This document shows, in pieces, positions 36,169 to 44,904 of a DNA stretch of 64,000 bases; the first letter of the stretch is position 1; the number at the start of each line of letters is the position of its first letter. Both the position numbers and the translations under genes were made by a program. The DNA is taken from contig NZ_VDMN01000005.1 of the NCBI RefSeq assembly GCF_006335145.1, forward strand, positions 1 through 64,000, read 5' to 3'. Below the pieces are notes generated by a model that saw only the letters and a program-made list of their open reading frames with translations, searched no databases and had not been told where the DNA came from. This DNA comes from Aliirhizobium smilacinae. Its GTDB lineage: Bacteria; Pseudomonadota; Alphaproteobacteria; Rhizobiales; Rhizobiaceae.

Positions 36169-37074
36169 TCACACCATTCCGGAGAATATTTCGACGGCCC
36201 AATCCGCGAAAGCCCGGAGCTTGGCGCTCTGATGGCGGGTGGCCGGATAGACGAGATGGAGAGGATGGGATCGCGGCGTCCAGTCTTCGAGCACGGAGAC
36301 GAGCCTGCCCGTTTCCAGATGCGGCCGGGCGCTGAAGCCGAACGTCTGGCCAATCCCGAGGCCCGCCAAAAGCGCCTCCGTAAGGGCCGTGCTTTCGCTG
36401 ACGCTGACCGCGGAGCGCGGTTCGATCTCGACAGGGTCGCCGTCCCTGGCAAACTGCAGGGGCAGGATCCTGCCCGTTTGCGGGAAGAAGTAGCTGACAG
36501 CGACATGATCGCCGTGGAGATCCGACGGATGGCTGGGCATGCCGTGTGCTGCCAGGTATTCCGGCGTCGCACAGGTGACGTATTCAAGATGGCATAGGCG
36601 GCGGGCGATCAGCGAACTGTTCGACAGCTCGCCGCCTCGGATCACACAATCGACGGCGTCGCCGACCAGATCGACCGGGCGATCGTTCACGCCCAGCAGC
36701 AGATCGATGTCGGGATATCGTCGTCGAAAATCAGGAAGGGCGGGGATGATCACAAGGTTGGCCAGCGATGAGCCGACATCCACCCGTAACCTGCCGCGGG
36801 GCACGGACCTCGTCGATCTGGCGGACAAGTCCATTGCGTCGAGGTCGGCGAGAAGATCGACGGCCTGGTCGCGGTAGGCCTCGCCCTCGGCCGTGATCGT
36901 CAGCGCCCGAGAGCTGCGCTCCACGAGCTTCGTCCCGAGGTGTTGTTCGAGATCCTGTAACAGCTTGCTGACCGACGAGCGGGGCAGGTTGAGGGAGTCC
37001 GCGGCCTTTGCAAACGATCCGGCGTCGACGATCCGGATGAAGACGCGCATCGCCAATAGCTGGTCCACGATCAT
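36169..37074 (-). CDS. LysR-family regulator
   Basis: The 301-residue protein starts with a LysR winged helix (MRVFIRIVDAGSFAKAADSLNLPRSSVSKLLQDLEQHLGTKLVERSS) and continues with a periplasmic-binding-like effector domain of the CrgA/DmlR type (RGRLRVDVGSSLANLVIIPALPDF, VDCVIRGGEL). It lies between the MFS exporter (upstream) and an SDR (downstream), all on the minus strand, and may control either. Effector unknown. Confidence 0.88.
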   Translation of the reverse strand: MIVDQLLAMRVFIRIVDAGSFAKAADSLNLPRSSVSKLLQDLEQHLGTKLVERSSRALTITAEGEAYRDQAVDLLADLDAMDLSARSTRSVPRGRLRVDVGSSLANLVIIPALPDFRRRYPDIDLLLGVNDRPVDLVGDAVDCVIRGGELSNSSLIARRLCHLEYVTCATPEYLAAHGMPSHPSDLHGDHVAVSYFFPQTGRILPLQFARDGDPVEIEPRSAVSVSESTALTEALLAGLGIGQTFGFSARPHLETGRLVSVLEDWTPRSHPLHLVYPATRHQSAKLRAFADWAVEIFSGMV

Positions 37075-37127
37075 ATCCTTTTAGGGCCGGAGCGCCCTTG
37101 GTTCGGGACTCCGGTTGCTGTCTCACG

Positions 37128-38579
37128 TTAGCCGGCGCACTCGGTGACGCGTGGTTCGTCCGGTTTCCTATCATGGACGGCGCGATCGGTATCGTTCGGA
37201 TTGCGAACGCAGAACCAGGCAATGAGCGCCGAGATCAGTGCGATGGCAGCGCCGCTGCCAAAGGCTGCAGGCAGCCCGGACGTATATTCTCCGGGAACGA
37301 CGGCGAAGGAATAGATCGACGCAATCGCCGCAATACCGAGCGCGCCGCCGATCTGCTGGTCCATCTGCAACAGCCCGGATGCGGATCCGGCATGTTTGTC
37401 GGGTACGCCATGCATGATCGCGACCGTGCCCGGTGCAAAAACCAGAGCAATCCCTGCGGCATGCACGAGAAGTGGAACGAAGACCGAGGGAAAGAAAGCG
37501 TTGTCAGGCCCGAGGAATGCGAAGCCGATGAGACTTGCGGCCACCAGAATGCTTCCCGTCACCAGCAGCGATCGAGGGCCGAAACGCCCGAGCATTTTCG
37601 GCACGAAGTGACTGATCACGAACACGGTCATGGTCAACGGCAGATAGGCGAGACCTGCGACCAGCGGCGTGTAATGCAATTCCCGCTGCAGGTATTGAAC
37701 CAGCATGAAGAGAACCGCGAAATGCACGCCGACGATAAGCGCCATCACAGCAAGTCCGCCGAGACGTGATCCGTTGCGGACGAGTTCGAGGTCGAGGAGC
37801 GGCTCCGCATGTGTGCGCTCGATCCTGAAGAAGGTGACGATCATTGCCGCGGCAATGACGAAGGATCCGATCGTACCGGGCGACGTCCAGCCGTGGTCCG
37901 CGGCGCTGATGAAGCCGTAGACCAGCGCGACCGATCCAAGCGTCGCGGTCAGCGCGCCGCCGACATCGAGGCGAGCCTGCTTCGGATGGGTTTCCGCGAC
38001 GAGCTTGCCGATCGCCATCACGACCACGGCGCCGATAGGGACGTTGATGAGCAGCGACCAGCGCCACGACAGGAACTCGGTGAGCACGCCGCCGAGGATC
38101 AGGCCGGCCGATGCGCCGACGGAAGACACGGCGATGAAGAGAGACAGCCCGCGGGCACGCTCGTCGGCGTCGCGCGCTGTCACCATCACCAGTGCCAGAA
38201 CGCTTGGACCCGCCAATGCTGCGCCAAGTCCCTGCAGGACGCGGGCGATCACCAGTATCGCGGCAGTCTGGGCAAGGCCGCCGAGAAGGGATGCTGCGAT
38301 GAAGATCACGATCCCGATGCGAAACGCGCGAACCTGTCCGACCATGTCACCCAGCCTGCCGCCCAGCAGGAGCAGTCCGCCGAAGGCGAGACCGAACGCA
38401 TTGAGGACCCATGTCAGAGCCGCCGGAGTGAAGCTCAGGTCCTGTTCGATGCGCGGGAGCGCCACGACTACGATGAGCAGATCCATGCAGAGCATGAGCT
38501 GGGCGGCAAGGATGATAAGCAGGGTGAGCGCGCGTCGCGCCGATGTGGGAGCGCTGCCCCCGTCAGTCGAACTGGCCAT
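37128..38579 (-). CDS. MFS drug exporter, DHA2 (EmrB/QacA) family, 14 spans
   Basis: The 483-residue protein has about 14 hydrophobic segments. Motif A appears as GGRLGDMVGQVRAFR, the antiporter motif C region as VSSVGASAGLILGGVL, and the first span has the D1 motif LCMDLLIVVVALPRI. These identify proton-driven export of hydrophobic compounds through the inner membrane. The ATG at 38579 is preferred; an in-frame extension upstream overlaps the neighbouring SDR and is not membrane-like. It lies between an SDR and a LysR gene. Confidence 0.88.
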   Translation of the reverse strand: MASSTDGGSAPTSARRALTLLIILAAQLMLCMDLLIVVVALPRIEQDLSFTPAALTWVLNAFGLAFGGLLLLGGRLGDMVGQVRAFRIGIVIFIAASLLGGLAQTAAILVIARVLQGLGAALAGPSVLALVMVTARDADERARGLSLFIAVSSVGASAGLILGGVLTEFLSWRWSLLINVPIGAVVVMAIGKLVAETHPKQARLDVGGALTATLGSVALVYGFISAADHGWTSPGTIGSFVIAAAMIVTFFRIERTHAEPLLDLELVRNGSRLGGLAVMALIVGVHFAVLFMLVQYLQRELHYTPLVAGLAYLPLTMTVFVISHFVPKMLGRFGPRSLLVTGSILVAASLIGFAFLGPDNAFFPSVFVPLLVHAAGIALVFAPGTVAIMHGVPDKHAGSASGLLQMDQQIGGALGIAAIASIYSFAVVPGEYTSGLPAAFGSGAAIALISALIAWFCVRNPNDTDRAVHDRKPDEPRVTECAG

Positions 38580-38670
38580 AGTTGTTTCCGTATTTACGAG
38601 AAGGACATGCGAGGACGTCCCGCAGGTGGCCGGACGTCGTTGGCTCAGGGTTATGAAGACGAACTGGTCG

Positions 38671-39423
38671 TCAGTAGCCCACGCCCCGGACGCCGCCTGA
38701 GGCGCGCAGGGATTCGCCGGTGACCCAGTGTGCATCGTCGGAGGCAAGGAAGACCGCGACTGGCGCTATGTCTTCCGGTTCGCCAAAGCGGCCGAGCGGC
38801 GTACCCGCCAGCAGCTTCTCGCCGAGTTCACCGGCAAAATTGCCGTCGGTTGCCGGCGTGTTGGTGTGACCGGGCAGGATCGAGTTCACCCGGATGCCAC
38901 GGGGACCGAGTTCGCGCGCCAAGGCGAAGGTCATCGTGTCGACGGCACCCTTGGTGGCCGCGTAGACGCTCGACGCCAGATAGGGATCGGTGCTGAGGAT
39001 TGAGCTGATGTTGATAATGCTGCCGCCTGTGTCGCCGAAGATCTTCAGCCCCTCGCGGATGGCGAGGAAGTATCCGAGGACGTTGACGTTGAACTGCTTG
39101 TGGAACGCCTCTTCCGTCAGGTCGGCGACCATCTCGAAAACGGCCAGTCCGGCATTGTTCACCAGGATGTCGAGCTTGCCATGGTCGACCTTCACGGTCT
39201 CGAACAGGCGAATGACATCCGCCGATTTGCTCATGTCTGCCTGCACGGCGACGGCCTTACCTCCGGCCGCCTCGATCGATGCGACGACGGCGTCGGCACC
39301 CTTCCGGCTGGTCGAGTAGTTGACGACGACGGTCGCGCCCTCGGCGCCGAGCGCCTTGGCAATCCCGGCGCCGATGCCGCTGGATGCGCCAGTGACGACG
39401 GCGATTTTTCCATTTAGTCTCAT
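38671..39423 (-). CDS. SDR-family oxidoreductase
   Basis: A 250-residue classical SDR: TGASSGIG at residue 11, LVNNAG near 88, NISSILS with the serine, and YAATK. The cofactor loop NYSTSRKGAD suggests NADP preference by its basic residue, but this is a weak rule. It diverges from the AraC gene at 39574 with 150 nt between, the same layout as the AraC/SDR pair at 25067-26829, and is followed by the MFS exporter on the same strand. Confidence 0.85.
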   Translation of the reverse strand: MRLNGKIAVVTGASSGIGAGIAKALGAEGATVVVNYSTSRKGADAVVASIEAAGGKAVAVQADMSKSADVIRLFETVKVDHGKLDILVNNAGLAVFEMVADLTEEAFHKQFNVNVLGYFLAIREGLKIFGDTGGSIINISSILSTDPYLASSVYAATKGAVDTMTFALARELGPRGIRVNSILPGHTNTPATDGNFAGELGEKLLAGTPLGRFGEPEDIAPVAVFLASDDAHWVTGESLRASGGVRGVGY

Positions 39424-39573
39424 CTGAAAACCTCATAGGTCTCATGTGTCGGAGCCGGTCGGCCCCATCGACAATCGAGATGTGGGTTGCAGATGCGTCA
39501 CCCGCGTGCCGGTTCTTCTCTCATCCTTGCCTATTCTTCTCATCCGCTTGTTCGACCGCGTGCCTGTCGCCAT

Positions 39574-40476
39574 ATGCCTCTCATGGAAAGTGCATTGGAC
39601 GAACTGCGCAGCATCGTGATGCGCGCCGAAAGCAGGTGGACGGCCACGGGGATCCCTCGCGTGTCGATGGTTCGGAGCGAAGCATGCTCGGATCAGGTCT
39701 ACGAGCCGATGCTCCATGTCGTCCTGCAGGGCTCCAAGATCTTATCCGTAGGCGAGCATGTCTTGCGGTTCGAACCGGCCAGCTATTTCGTCGTTCCCGT
39801 TCATCTTCCAGCCATCGGCCAGGTGAATTCCGACGATGCTGGAGGACCATATCTCGCGGTAAGCTTGACCCTTGACGCTTCGGTGGTCGCGAGCGTTCTC
39901 GGAGCGGATGTGGGCGCCTGCAAGGCAACACCGGATTTTGCCCCGTCCGCTGCCGCTCCCGATCTCGTCGACGCCTGGCTGAGGATGATGCGTCTCCTTG
40001 ACCGGCTCGATGACGTGGCGATGCTGGCGCCGATGATCGAGCGTGAGATCCTGTTCAGGGTGTCTCAGGGACCGCAGGGGCCTATGCTTTGCTCGATTGC
40101 TCGAGGAGACAGCAGGATGTCGCGGGTCCGCCGTTCGATCGACTGGCTATGCGAGCATTTTACCGAGACCATCCGCGCGGAGGCAATTGCGGAGATGGCA
40201 GGAATGAGCGTGCCGGCCTTTTACAGGCACTTTACGGCGATGACGGCAATGACGCCGATCCAGTACCAGAAGAAGTTACGGCTGCTACAGGCCCGTCGAC
40301 TGATGCTCTTTGAACACCGGGACGCCACGACAGTCGCATTCGCCGTAGGGTACGAGAGTGCGTCTCAGTTCAGCCGTGAATACGCGCGGATGTTCGGTCT
40401 TCCCCCGATCAAAGACATGGCGCGATTCAAGGTGCCGGAAGCGCGTGAAAGCACAGACGTGTCGGAGCTGAAATAG
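39574..40476 (+). CDS. AraC-family regulator with AraC_N domain (YqhC-like)
   Basis: The 300-residue protein mirrors the one at 25067: ESRWTATGIPRVSMVRSE against ESRRTETGIPRVAMVQGE, YEPMLHVVLQGSKILSVGE, and a C-terminal double helix-turn-helix (IAEMAGMSVPAFYRHFTAMTAMTPIQYQKK, VAFAVGYESASQFSREYARMFG). The two are paralogues from separate SDR loci. The start at 39574 or 39583 aligns it with the relative; an upstream start at 39487 adds 29 residues of poor quality. It probably activates the divergent SDR in response to an aldehyde-like signal. Confidence 0.86.
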   Translation: MPLMESALDELRSIVMRAESRWTATGIPRVSMVRSEACSDQVYEPMLHVVLQGSKILSVGEHVLRFEPASYFVVPVHLPAIGQVNSDDAGGPYLAVSLTLDASVVASVLGADVGACKATPDFAPSAAAPDLVDAWLRMMRLLDRLDDVAMLAPMIEREILFRVSQGPQGPMLCSIARGDSRMSRVRRSIDWLCEHFTETIRAEAIAEMAGMSVPAFYRHFTAMTAMTPIQYQKKLRLLQARRLMLFEHRDATTVAFAVGYESASQFSREYARMFGLPPIKDMARFKVPEARESTDVSELK

Positions 40477-40565
40477 CCTAACTATTTATTTCAAAGAGAT
40501 TTTTTTGTGGCCGAAGATTCTTATCCCATCAAGAGCTCAACGCAAGCCACTTTGGATAGCGGCGT

Positions 40566-40613
40566 ATATCCCGTTGACATATCCTTCGCTGGGCATTAAT
40601 TTCGGGATATCCC
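40566..40613 (+). promoter_or_regulatory. Promoter and operator of the vapBC pair
   Basis: ATATCCC (40566-40572) and GGGATAT (40604-40610) form an inverted repeat, the second also part of the palindrome GGGATATCCC. Between them lies TTGACA (40574-40579) and, 17 nt on, TAATTT as a -10 candidate. Such dyads overlapping the promoter are the usual binding sites for VapB or VapBC autoregulation. Confidence 0.5.
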
Positions 40614-40639
40614 ATATGTAGATGCCAGAGGAGTATGTC

Positions 40640-40870
40640 ATGGAGCAAGGTGCGGTATTCCAGAGTAATCGTAGCCAGGCTATCCGGCTGCCAAAGGCAG
40701 TTGCTCTTCCGGATGATGTAAAGCGTGTCGATATCGTCGCGGTCGGGCGTACTCGAATTATAGCACCCGTAGGCGAGGTCTGGGACAGCTGGTTTGAAGG
40801 TATCGCTGCAACCTCCGACTTCATGAGCGAACGTGATCAGCCTGCGTTGCAGGAGCGCGAGGCATTTTAA
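40640..40870 (+). CDS. vapB: Antitoxin VapB (SpoVT/AbrB fold)
   Basis: The 76-residue protein starts at ATG 40640 after GAGGAG. Its N-terminal half is a swapped-hairpin DNA-binding domain (AVFQSNRSQAIRLPKAVALP), the hallmark of VapB-type antitoxins, and the C-terminal part (WDSWFEGI, then an acidic tail) would wrap the toxin. It overlaps vapC by one base. It neutralises the adjacent PIN-domain toxin and represses its own promoter. Confidence 0.85.
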   Translation: MEQGAVFQSNRSQAIRLPKAVALPDDVKRVDIVAVGRTRIIAPVGEVWDSWFEGIAATSDFMSERDQPALQEREAF

Positions 40871-41271
40871 TGCTGAAATACATGTTGGACACCAACATCT
40901 GCATTTTCACCATCAAGAACAAACCGCAGCAGGTGCGCGATGCGTTCAATCGCCACCACGGTCAGCTTTGTATGAGTTCAATAAGCTTGATGGAGCTGAT
41001 ATATGGTGCAGAGAAATCGGCTAACCCAGAACGAAACTTGGCCGTAGTTGAGGGATTCGCAGCTCGCCTTGAAGTGCTGTCTTATGACGAGATAGCAGCC
41101 ACCCATACTGGCCAGTTACGTGCTGAACTTGCGAGGAATGGAACGCCCATTGGTCCATATGATCAACTGATCTCGGGACACGCCCGCTCGCGTGGATTGA
41201 TCATCGTCACAAACAACCGCCGCGAGTTTGATCGCGTGGCCGGTTTACGCGTCGAAGACTGGTCCGTCTAA
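40870..41271 (+). CDS. vapC: Toxin VapC, PIN-domain ribonuclease
   Basis: The 133-residue protein has the PIN-domain acidic residues D7 (YMLDTNICIF), E42 (LMELIYGAEKS) and D98 (IGPYDQLISGHA), with a fourth acidic position in the NNRREFDRV block. VapC toxins cut specific RNAs, often the initiator tRNA; notably an initiator tRNA is also in this window, which is a coincidence without further support. It lies directly before the insertion-sequence cluster. Confidence 0.88.
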   Translation: MLKYMLDTNICIFTIKNKPQQVRDAFNRHHGQLCMSSISLMELIYGAEKSANPERNLAVVEGFAARLEVLSYDEIAATHTGQLRAELARNGTPIGPYDQLISGHARSRGLIIVTNNRREFDRVAGLRVEDWSV

Positions 41272-42004
41272 TTCACTGCTATGTTCTTGACCGGTTGTCC
41301 AATCTGGCGAGACTACGCAGGAAACTACGGGGTCAGCAGTTCTGATCCCTTCAAGAGCATAATGAGGAGGTCGTCAGCTTTCGGCCGAGGCTGTGTGAAA
41401 GCAGCAGCGCATCCCATAGCATTTCATAATCAAGCTTGGTCCGGTGTTCAATCTGGCCGGTGGCATGGCTCTGCGAAGCGCTGGGAGTTTCCCGATCAGG
41501 CTTTCACGCCTGGCTCAATCGTTCTCCGAGCGAACACGCCCGCTATGATAAGCTCTTGCTGGACAAGATCACGCAGAGCTTCAAGTCCAGCGACCGCACT
41601 TATGGTGCTCACGGGTCTGGCACGATGTGCTGGAAGAGGGGTTATCCTGTGGCCTCCATCGTATAGAGCGGCTGATGCGCTTGAATGCGCTCAGGGCCAG
41701 GCCAAGACGGCGTGGCTTGCCAAAGGATGCCGGTGACCGTGCCGTCATCATGCCGAACGTCCTCGACCGCCAGTTTGTAGCGGACCGTCCGAACCAGAAG
41801 TGGGTGGCTGACTTCACCTATATCTGGACCGCAGAAGGTTGGTTGTATGTCGCAGCCGTCATTGACCTGTTCTCACGCCGTGTCGTTGGCTGGTCGATGA
41901 ATGCCAACATGACGGCCCAACTCGTCACCGATGCACTGATCATGGCGATCTGGCGTCGAGGAAAAGCGGACGCGCTGCTGCACCATTCCGATCAAGGTAG
42001 CCAA

Positions 42005-42031
42005 GGCAGATTCAACCGGTCGTCGCAACAC
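42005..42031 (+). repeat. Left terminal inverted repeat of the IS30 element
   Basis: A 27-bp repeat that pairs with 43439-43465 in reverse complement with two mismatches (C/T and T/C). It begins GGCAGATTCAAC and ends CGCAACAC. It is preceded by the CAA target copy. Confidence 0.9.
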
Positions 42032-42051
42032 CCCCAAACTAGGAGGTGTGA

Positions 42052-43458
42052 ATGGTTACGGGAAGAAGGAAATCGGAGCGATCTACGCGGCAGAAATTAT
42101 CCTCGCCAGGCCGACCACCAGTATGGCAGCGTGAGAACCTGTGTCGGTTCTGGCGAGAAATAGCGGCTGGCTTGTCCAGCGAGGATGCCGCTGTGGAAGC
42201 CGGCGTCTCTGCCCCCGTTGGGAACCGGTGGTTTCGGAGTTCAGGCGGTATGCCTCCCACAAATCTTTCACCCTCGGCAACGCCACTCAAAAACCGCAGC
42301 CTGACGTTCGCAGAGCGAGAGGAAATTGCTTTGGAGTGTGCTCGAGGCACCGGCGTCCGAGCCATCGCACGTAAGCTGGGACGATCACCCAGTACAATCT
42401 CGCGCGAGATCAGACGAAATTCGGCAACACGCGGCGGCTACTTCAACTATCGCGCCATCACTGCGCAATGGCATGCTGATCGAGCGGCCCTGCGGCCAAA
42501 GGTAGCGAAGCTGGTAACCAATGTCGCCCTTCGCGATTACGTGCAGGACCGGCTCTCGGGGCTGATTGCCACGCCTGGCGGCATCGCCTTTGATGGCCCT
42601 GCCGTGGTATGGAAAGGACGACGGGCCGTTCATCGGCAAAGCCGACGCTGGTCAAAAGCCTGGAGCCCCGAACAGATCGCCCAGCGTCTGAGACTGGACT
42701 TCCCCAAGGACGCGACCATGCGCATCAGCCATGAAGCCATCTACCAGGCACTCTATATTCAAGGCCGAGGCGCTTTGAAACGAGAGCTATCGGCTTGCTT
42801 GCGGTCCGGGCGAGCACTGCGTTTACCTCGCGAACGTGCTCGCAATCGGGGTAAGCCCTTTGTTGGTAATGGAATCATGATCAGCGATCGCCCGGCCGCA
42901 ATCGACGAACGAGCAGTGCCTGGTCATTGGGAAAGTGATCTTATTCTGGGACTCGGCAGCTCCGCGATCGGCACGCTGGTCGAACGTACGACGCGGTTCA
43001 CAATGCTTCTGCACCTGCCACGCACGGAAGGTCACGGGATCGACAAGTCCGTCAAAAACGGTCCGGCTCTTGCCGGGCACGGCGCTGAAGCAGTCCGTGA
43101 TGCTATCGCCGAAACTATCATGGAGCTTCCAGCGCGCCTACGCCAATCCCTGACTTGGGACCAAGGGGCCGAGATGGCTCAACACGCACAGCTCAGGATC
43201 GATACTGGCCTCGATATCTACTTATGTGATCCTCAAAGCCCGTGGCAGCGTGGGAGCAACGAAAATACCAACGGCCTGCTGCGACAATACTTTCCGAAGG
43301 GCACGGATCTCAGCCAGCATGGAGCTGATGAGCTTAGGGCCGTAGCGCACGCCCTCAATAGCAGGCCGCGCAAAACGCTGGGTTATCGCACGCCGGCAGA
43401 AGCGCTCGACGGGTTGCTCAAATCAGATATGATCGAAGGTGTTGCGGCGACCAGTTGA
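42052..43458 (+). CDS. IS30-family transposase
   Basis: The 468-residue protein starts at ATG 42052 after AGGAGG. It has an IS30 helix-turn-helix (LTFAEREEIALECARGTGVRAIARKLGRSPSTISREI near 83-120) and a DDE catalytic core: first Asp in GHWESDLILG, second in LTWDQGAEMA, Glu in NENTNGLLRQYFPKG. The C-terminus ends inside the right terminal repeat. The frame is intact, so the element may still be mobile. Confidence 0.93.
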   Translation: MVTGRRKSERSTRQKLSSPGRPPVWQRENLCRFWREIAAGLSSEDAAVEAGVSAPVGNRWFRSSGGMPPTNLSPSATPLKNRSLTFAEREEIALECARGTGVRAIARKLGRSPSTISREIRRNSATRGGYFNYRAITAQWHADRAALRPKVAKLVTNVALRDYVQDRLSGLIATPGGIAFDGPAVVWKGRRAVHRQSRRWSKAWSPEQIAQRLRLDFPKDATMRISHEAIYQALYIQGRGALKRELSACLRSGRALRLPRERARNRGKPFVGNGIMISDRPAAIDERAVPGHWESDLILGLGSSAIGTLVERTTRFTMLLHLPRTEGHGIDKSVKNGPALAGHGAEAVRDAIAETIMELPARLRQSLTWDQGAEMAQHAQLRIDTGLDIYLCDPQSPWQRGSNENTNGLLRQYFPKGTDLSQHGADELRAVAHALNSRPRKTLGYRTPAEALDGLLKSDMIEGVAATS

Positions 43459-43465
43459 ATCTGCC
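43439..43465 (+). repeat. Right terminal inverted repeat of the IS30 element
   Basis: The 27-bp repeat ends in CTGCC and is the reverse complement of the left end with two mismatches. The transposase stop lies inside it. It is followed by the second CAA target copy at 43466-43468. Confidence 0.9.
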
Positions 43466-43771
43466 CAATATACGAGCGAGCAGTTCCAGCGCCTCATGGG
43501 CGAACACCACATCACCTGTTCGATGAGCCGTTCCGGAAATGTCTGGGACAACGCAGCAATGGAGAGCTTCTTCTCATTACGGAAAACGGAGAGAACGGCA
43601 CGCAAGGTATATCGCACGAGGAACGACGCCAGAGCGGACGTGTTCGATTACATCGAGCGCTTTTACAACCCGAAACGTCGCCATTCTACACTGGGCTATC
43701 TCAGCCCAAATGACTTTGAAACCAAGGTGGGATTAGCTTAATCTCGTGTCCGAAAAACCGGCAGCAGGCCA

Positions 43772-44300
43772 ATGGTTGTGGACGAATGCACCAGTGAATG
43801 TCTGAGCCTTGCCGTCGATACATTTTTGCTTTCCGCTCTGCGCGTTGCCCGTGAGCTGAACCGGATCATCGAGGAGCGCGGCAAGCCGAAGATGATCGTA
43901 AGCGACGACGGCAGTGAGCTCACCAGCAACGCGGTCCCGCAATGGGCCGACCGGACGACAGTCGATTGGCAATACATCGCACCCGGCAAACCGCTCCAGA
44001 ACGCTTTCATTGAAAGCTTCAATGGTCGGCTGCGCGACGAGTTCTTGAATGAAATGCTCCTCTCAGCACTGACACAGGCTTGATCAGTGCTCTCTGACTG
44101 AAGCAACGATTACAACGATGATCGACCACATTCTGGCCTCGGCTGGCTGACACCCGCCGCGCTCGCTCGGGCCATCAACCCGCGACGTGATGCAGTGGTG
44201 CGCAGTCGAAATGGCTCCGCACCACAACCCGCGGCTACCGCCCGAGCTAGCGAAACCAAAAATCGCGGCGCGAACTTAAAACTGGATAAAACTTGGGGCA
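43772..44300 (+). pseudogene. IS407-like (IS3 family) transposase orfB remnant
   Basis: From 43772 the frame reads VVDECTSECLSLAVDT, ELNRIIEERGKPKMIVSDDGSELTS with the second catalytic Asp, and PGKPLQNAFIESFNGRLRDEFLNE with the catalytic Glu. A stop follows at 44083, but YNDDRPHSGLGWLTPAALARAINPR and LKLDKTW continue in another frame to about 44290. The N-terminal half is absent and starts right where the first IS3 element ends, so that element may have inserted here or a deletion joined them. Confidence 0.8.
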
Positions 44301-44848
44301 TGGTAAGCTGTGACCGAAAGTTCGTCAGAGAATGCTGCCATGAGGCTGCATTTCAATCCTCTGATCATGTTGTTGCATTCCAAGAGCCAAGGGGCGCGCT
44401 TGGTCCCCAGCATCGACTTCCCCGGAAGTCCAGCAGTTTTCCTTGCGTAGGCGACGTGGTTCTCGCTTGTCGAAGACGGCGACATTCTTGCGCGGCAAAA
44501 GTGCCTACTTTCTAAAGCTATAGATATAGACATCCCGCCGAACGAAGATGAGGATGCATGCCGAGTACCTTTGGCACGCAGCCGCTGCTCACGTCTCGAG
44601 TATTTATTTGGCCGGATAAACGACGGTTACGAAGATCCAGAACCAGCAAATAGGGGAGGGCGGCCTTCTGCGGACAGAATTCCGGGCTGTCCTTCGCGCA
44701 TTCACTTCTCGATAATTGTAGATGCGACGCCATGTCGCAGGCGTCGGAAACGATCGCATGGAAAGTCTTCTGGCCGTGGGCTCCAAGGGATTTCGGGGCT
44801 CTTGCTCCTTACCTCAGGCGCTAAAGATGTGACAGAAGCTTCTAAAAA
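44301..44848. other. Gene-poor stretch between IS remnant and ABC operon
   Basis: No convincing gene was found in these 550 bases. A plus-strand frame (about 44450-44960) is open but has a poor composition, no ribosome site, and runs across the Pho box into the ATPase gene in the wrong frame. A degenerate gene cannot be excluded. The right end leads into the promoter of the operon. Confidence 0.45.
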
Positions 44849-44866
44849 CTGTCGCAAACCTGTTAC
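44849..44866 (+). promoter_or_regulatory. Pho box (PhoB-binding site)
   Basis: Two 7-bp direct repeats, CTGTCGC and CTGTTAC, are spaced by AAAC, giving the 11-bp periodicity of a Pho box (consensus CTGTCAT repeats). It lies 39 nt before the ATG of the ATPase gene. PhoB control of the downstream transporter and phosphodiesterase under phosphate starvation is inferred from the consensus and from the gene content. Confidence 0.6.
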
Positions 44867-44904
44867 GGAAACGCCGCATACGCGCCCCCGAAAAGGAGCG
44901 CAGA

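Larger units (their letters stand above)
42005..43465 (+). mobile_element. Complete IS30-family insertion sequence, 1461 bp
   Basis: The element has 27-bp terminal inverted repeats with two mismatches (starting GGCAGATTCAAC) and one transposase gene. The host sequence shows CAA directly before (42002-42004) and after it (43466-43468), a 3-bp target duplication as expected for this family. Removing the element and one CAA restores the IS3 reading frame SDQGSQYTSEQF, so the boundaries are exact. Confidence 0.93.
41436..43741 (+). pseudogene. IS3-family transposase orfB, frameshifted and interrupted
   Basis: The first piece (WPVAWLCEALGVSRSGFHAW to SDRTYGAH) is followed by a one-base loss near 41613, after which the frame RIERLMRLNALRARPRRRGLP, the DDE first Asp in KWVADFTYIW, and HHSDQGSQ continue to 42004. 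The IS30 element enters exactly after the second catalytic Asp. After it, YTSEQFQRLMGEHH, the DDE glutamate in NAAMESFFS and RRHSTLGYLSP finish at 43741. It cannot encode an active enzyme. Confidence 0.85.
41436..43770 (+). mobile_element. IS3-family element, 5' truncated and split by an IS30 insertion
   Basis: Parts of an IS3 orfB lie on both sides of the IS30 element. The right end is probably near 43766-43771, where TGTCCGAAAAACCGGCAGCA resembles an IS3 terminal repeat. No matching left repeat or orfA is found before 41436, so the left end is lost. The element is therefore a non-autonomous remnant of an older insertion next to vapBC. Confidence 0.7.

Noticed and set aside
37809..38723. Plus-strand frame of 304 codons
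   Set aside because: It is antisense to the MFS exporter, with a strongly charged composition typical of antisense to membrane genes.
40870..41271. VapC acting on the initiator tRNA at the window start
   Set aside because: Some VapC toxins cut initiator tRNA, but nothing in the sequence ties this one to it; mere presence in the window is not evidence.
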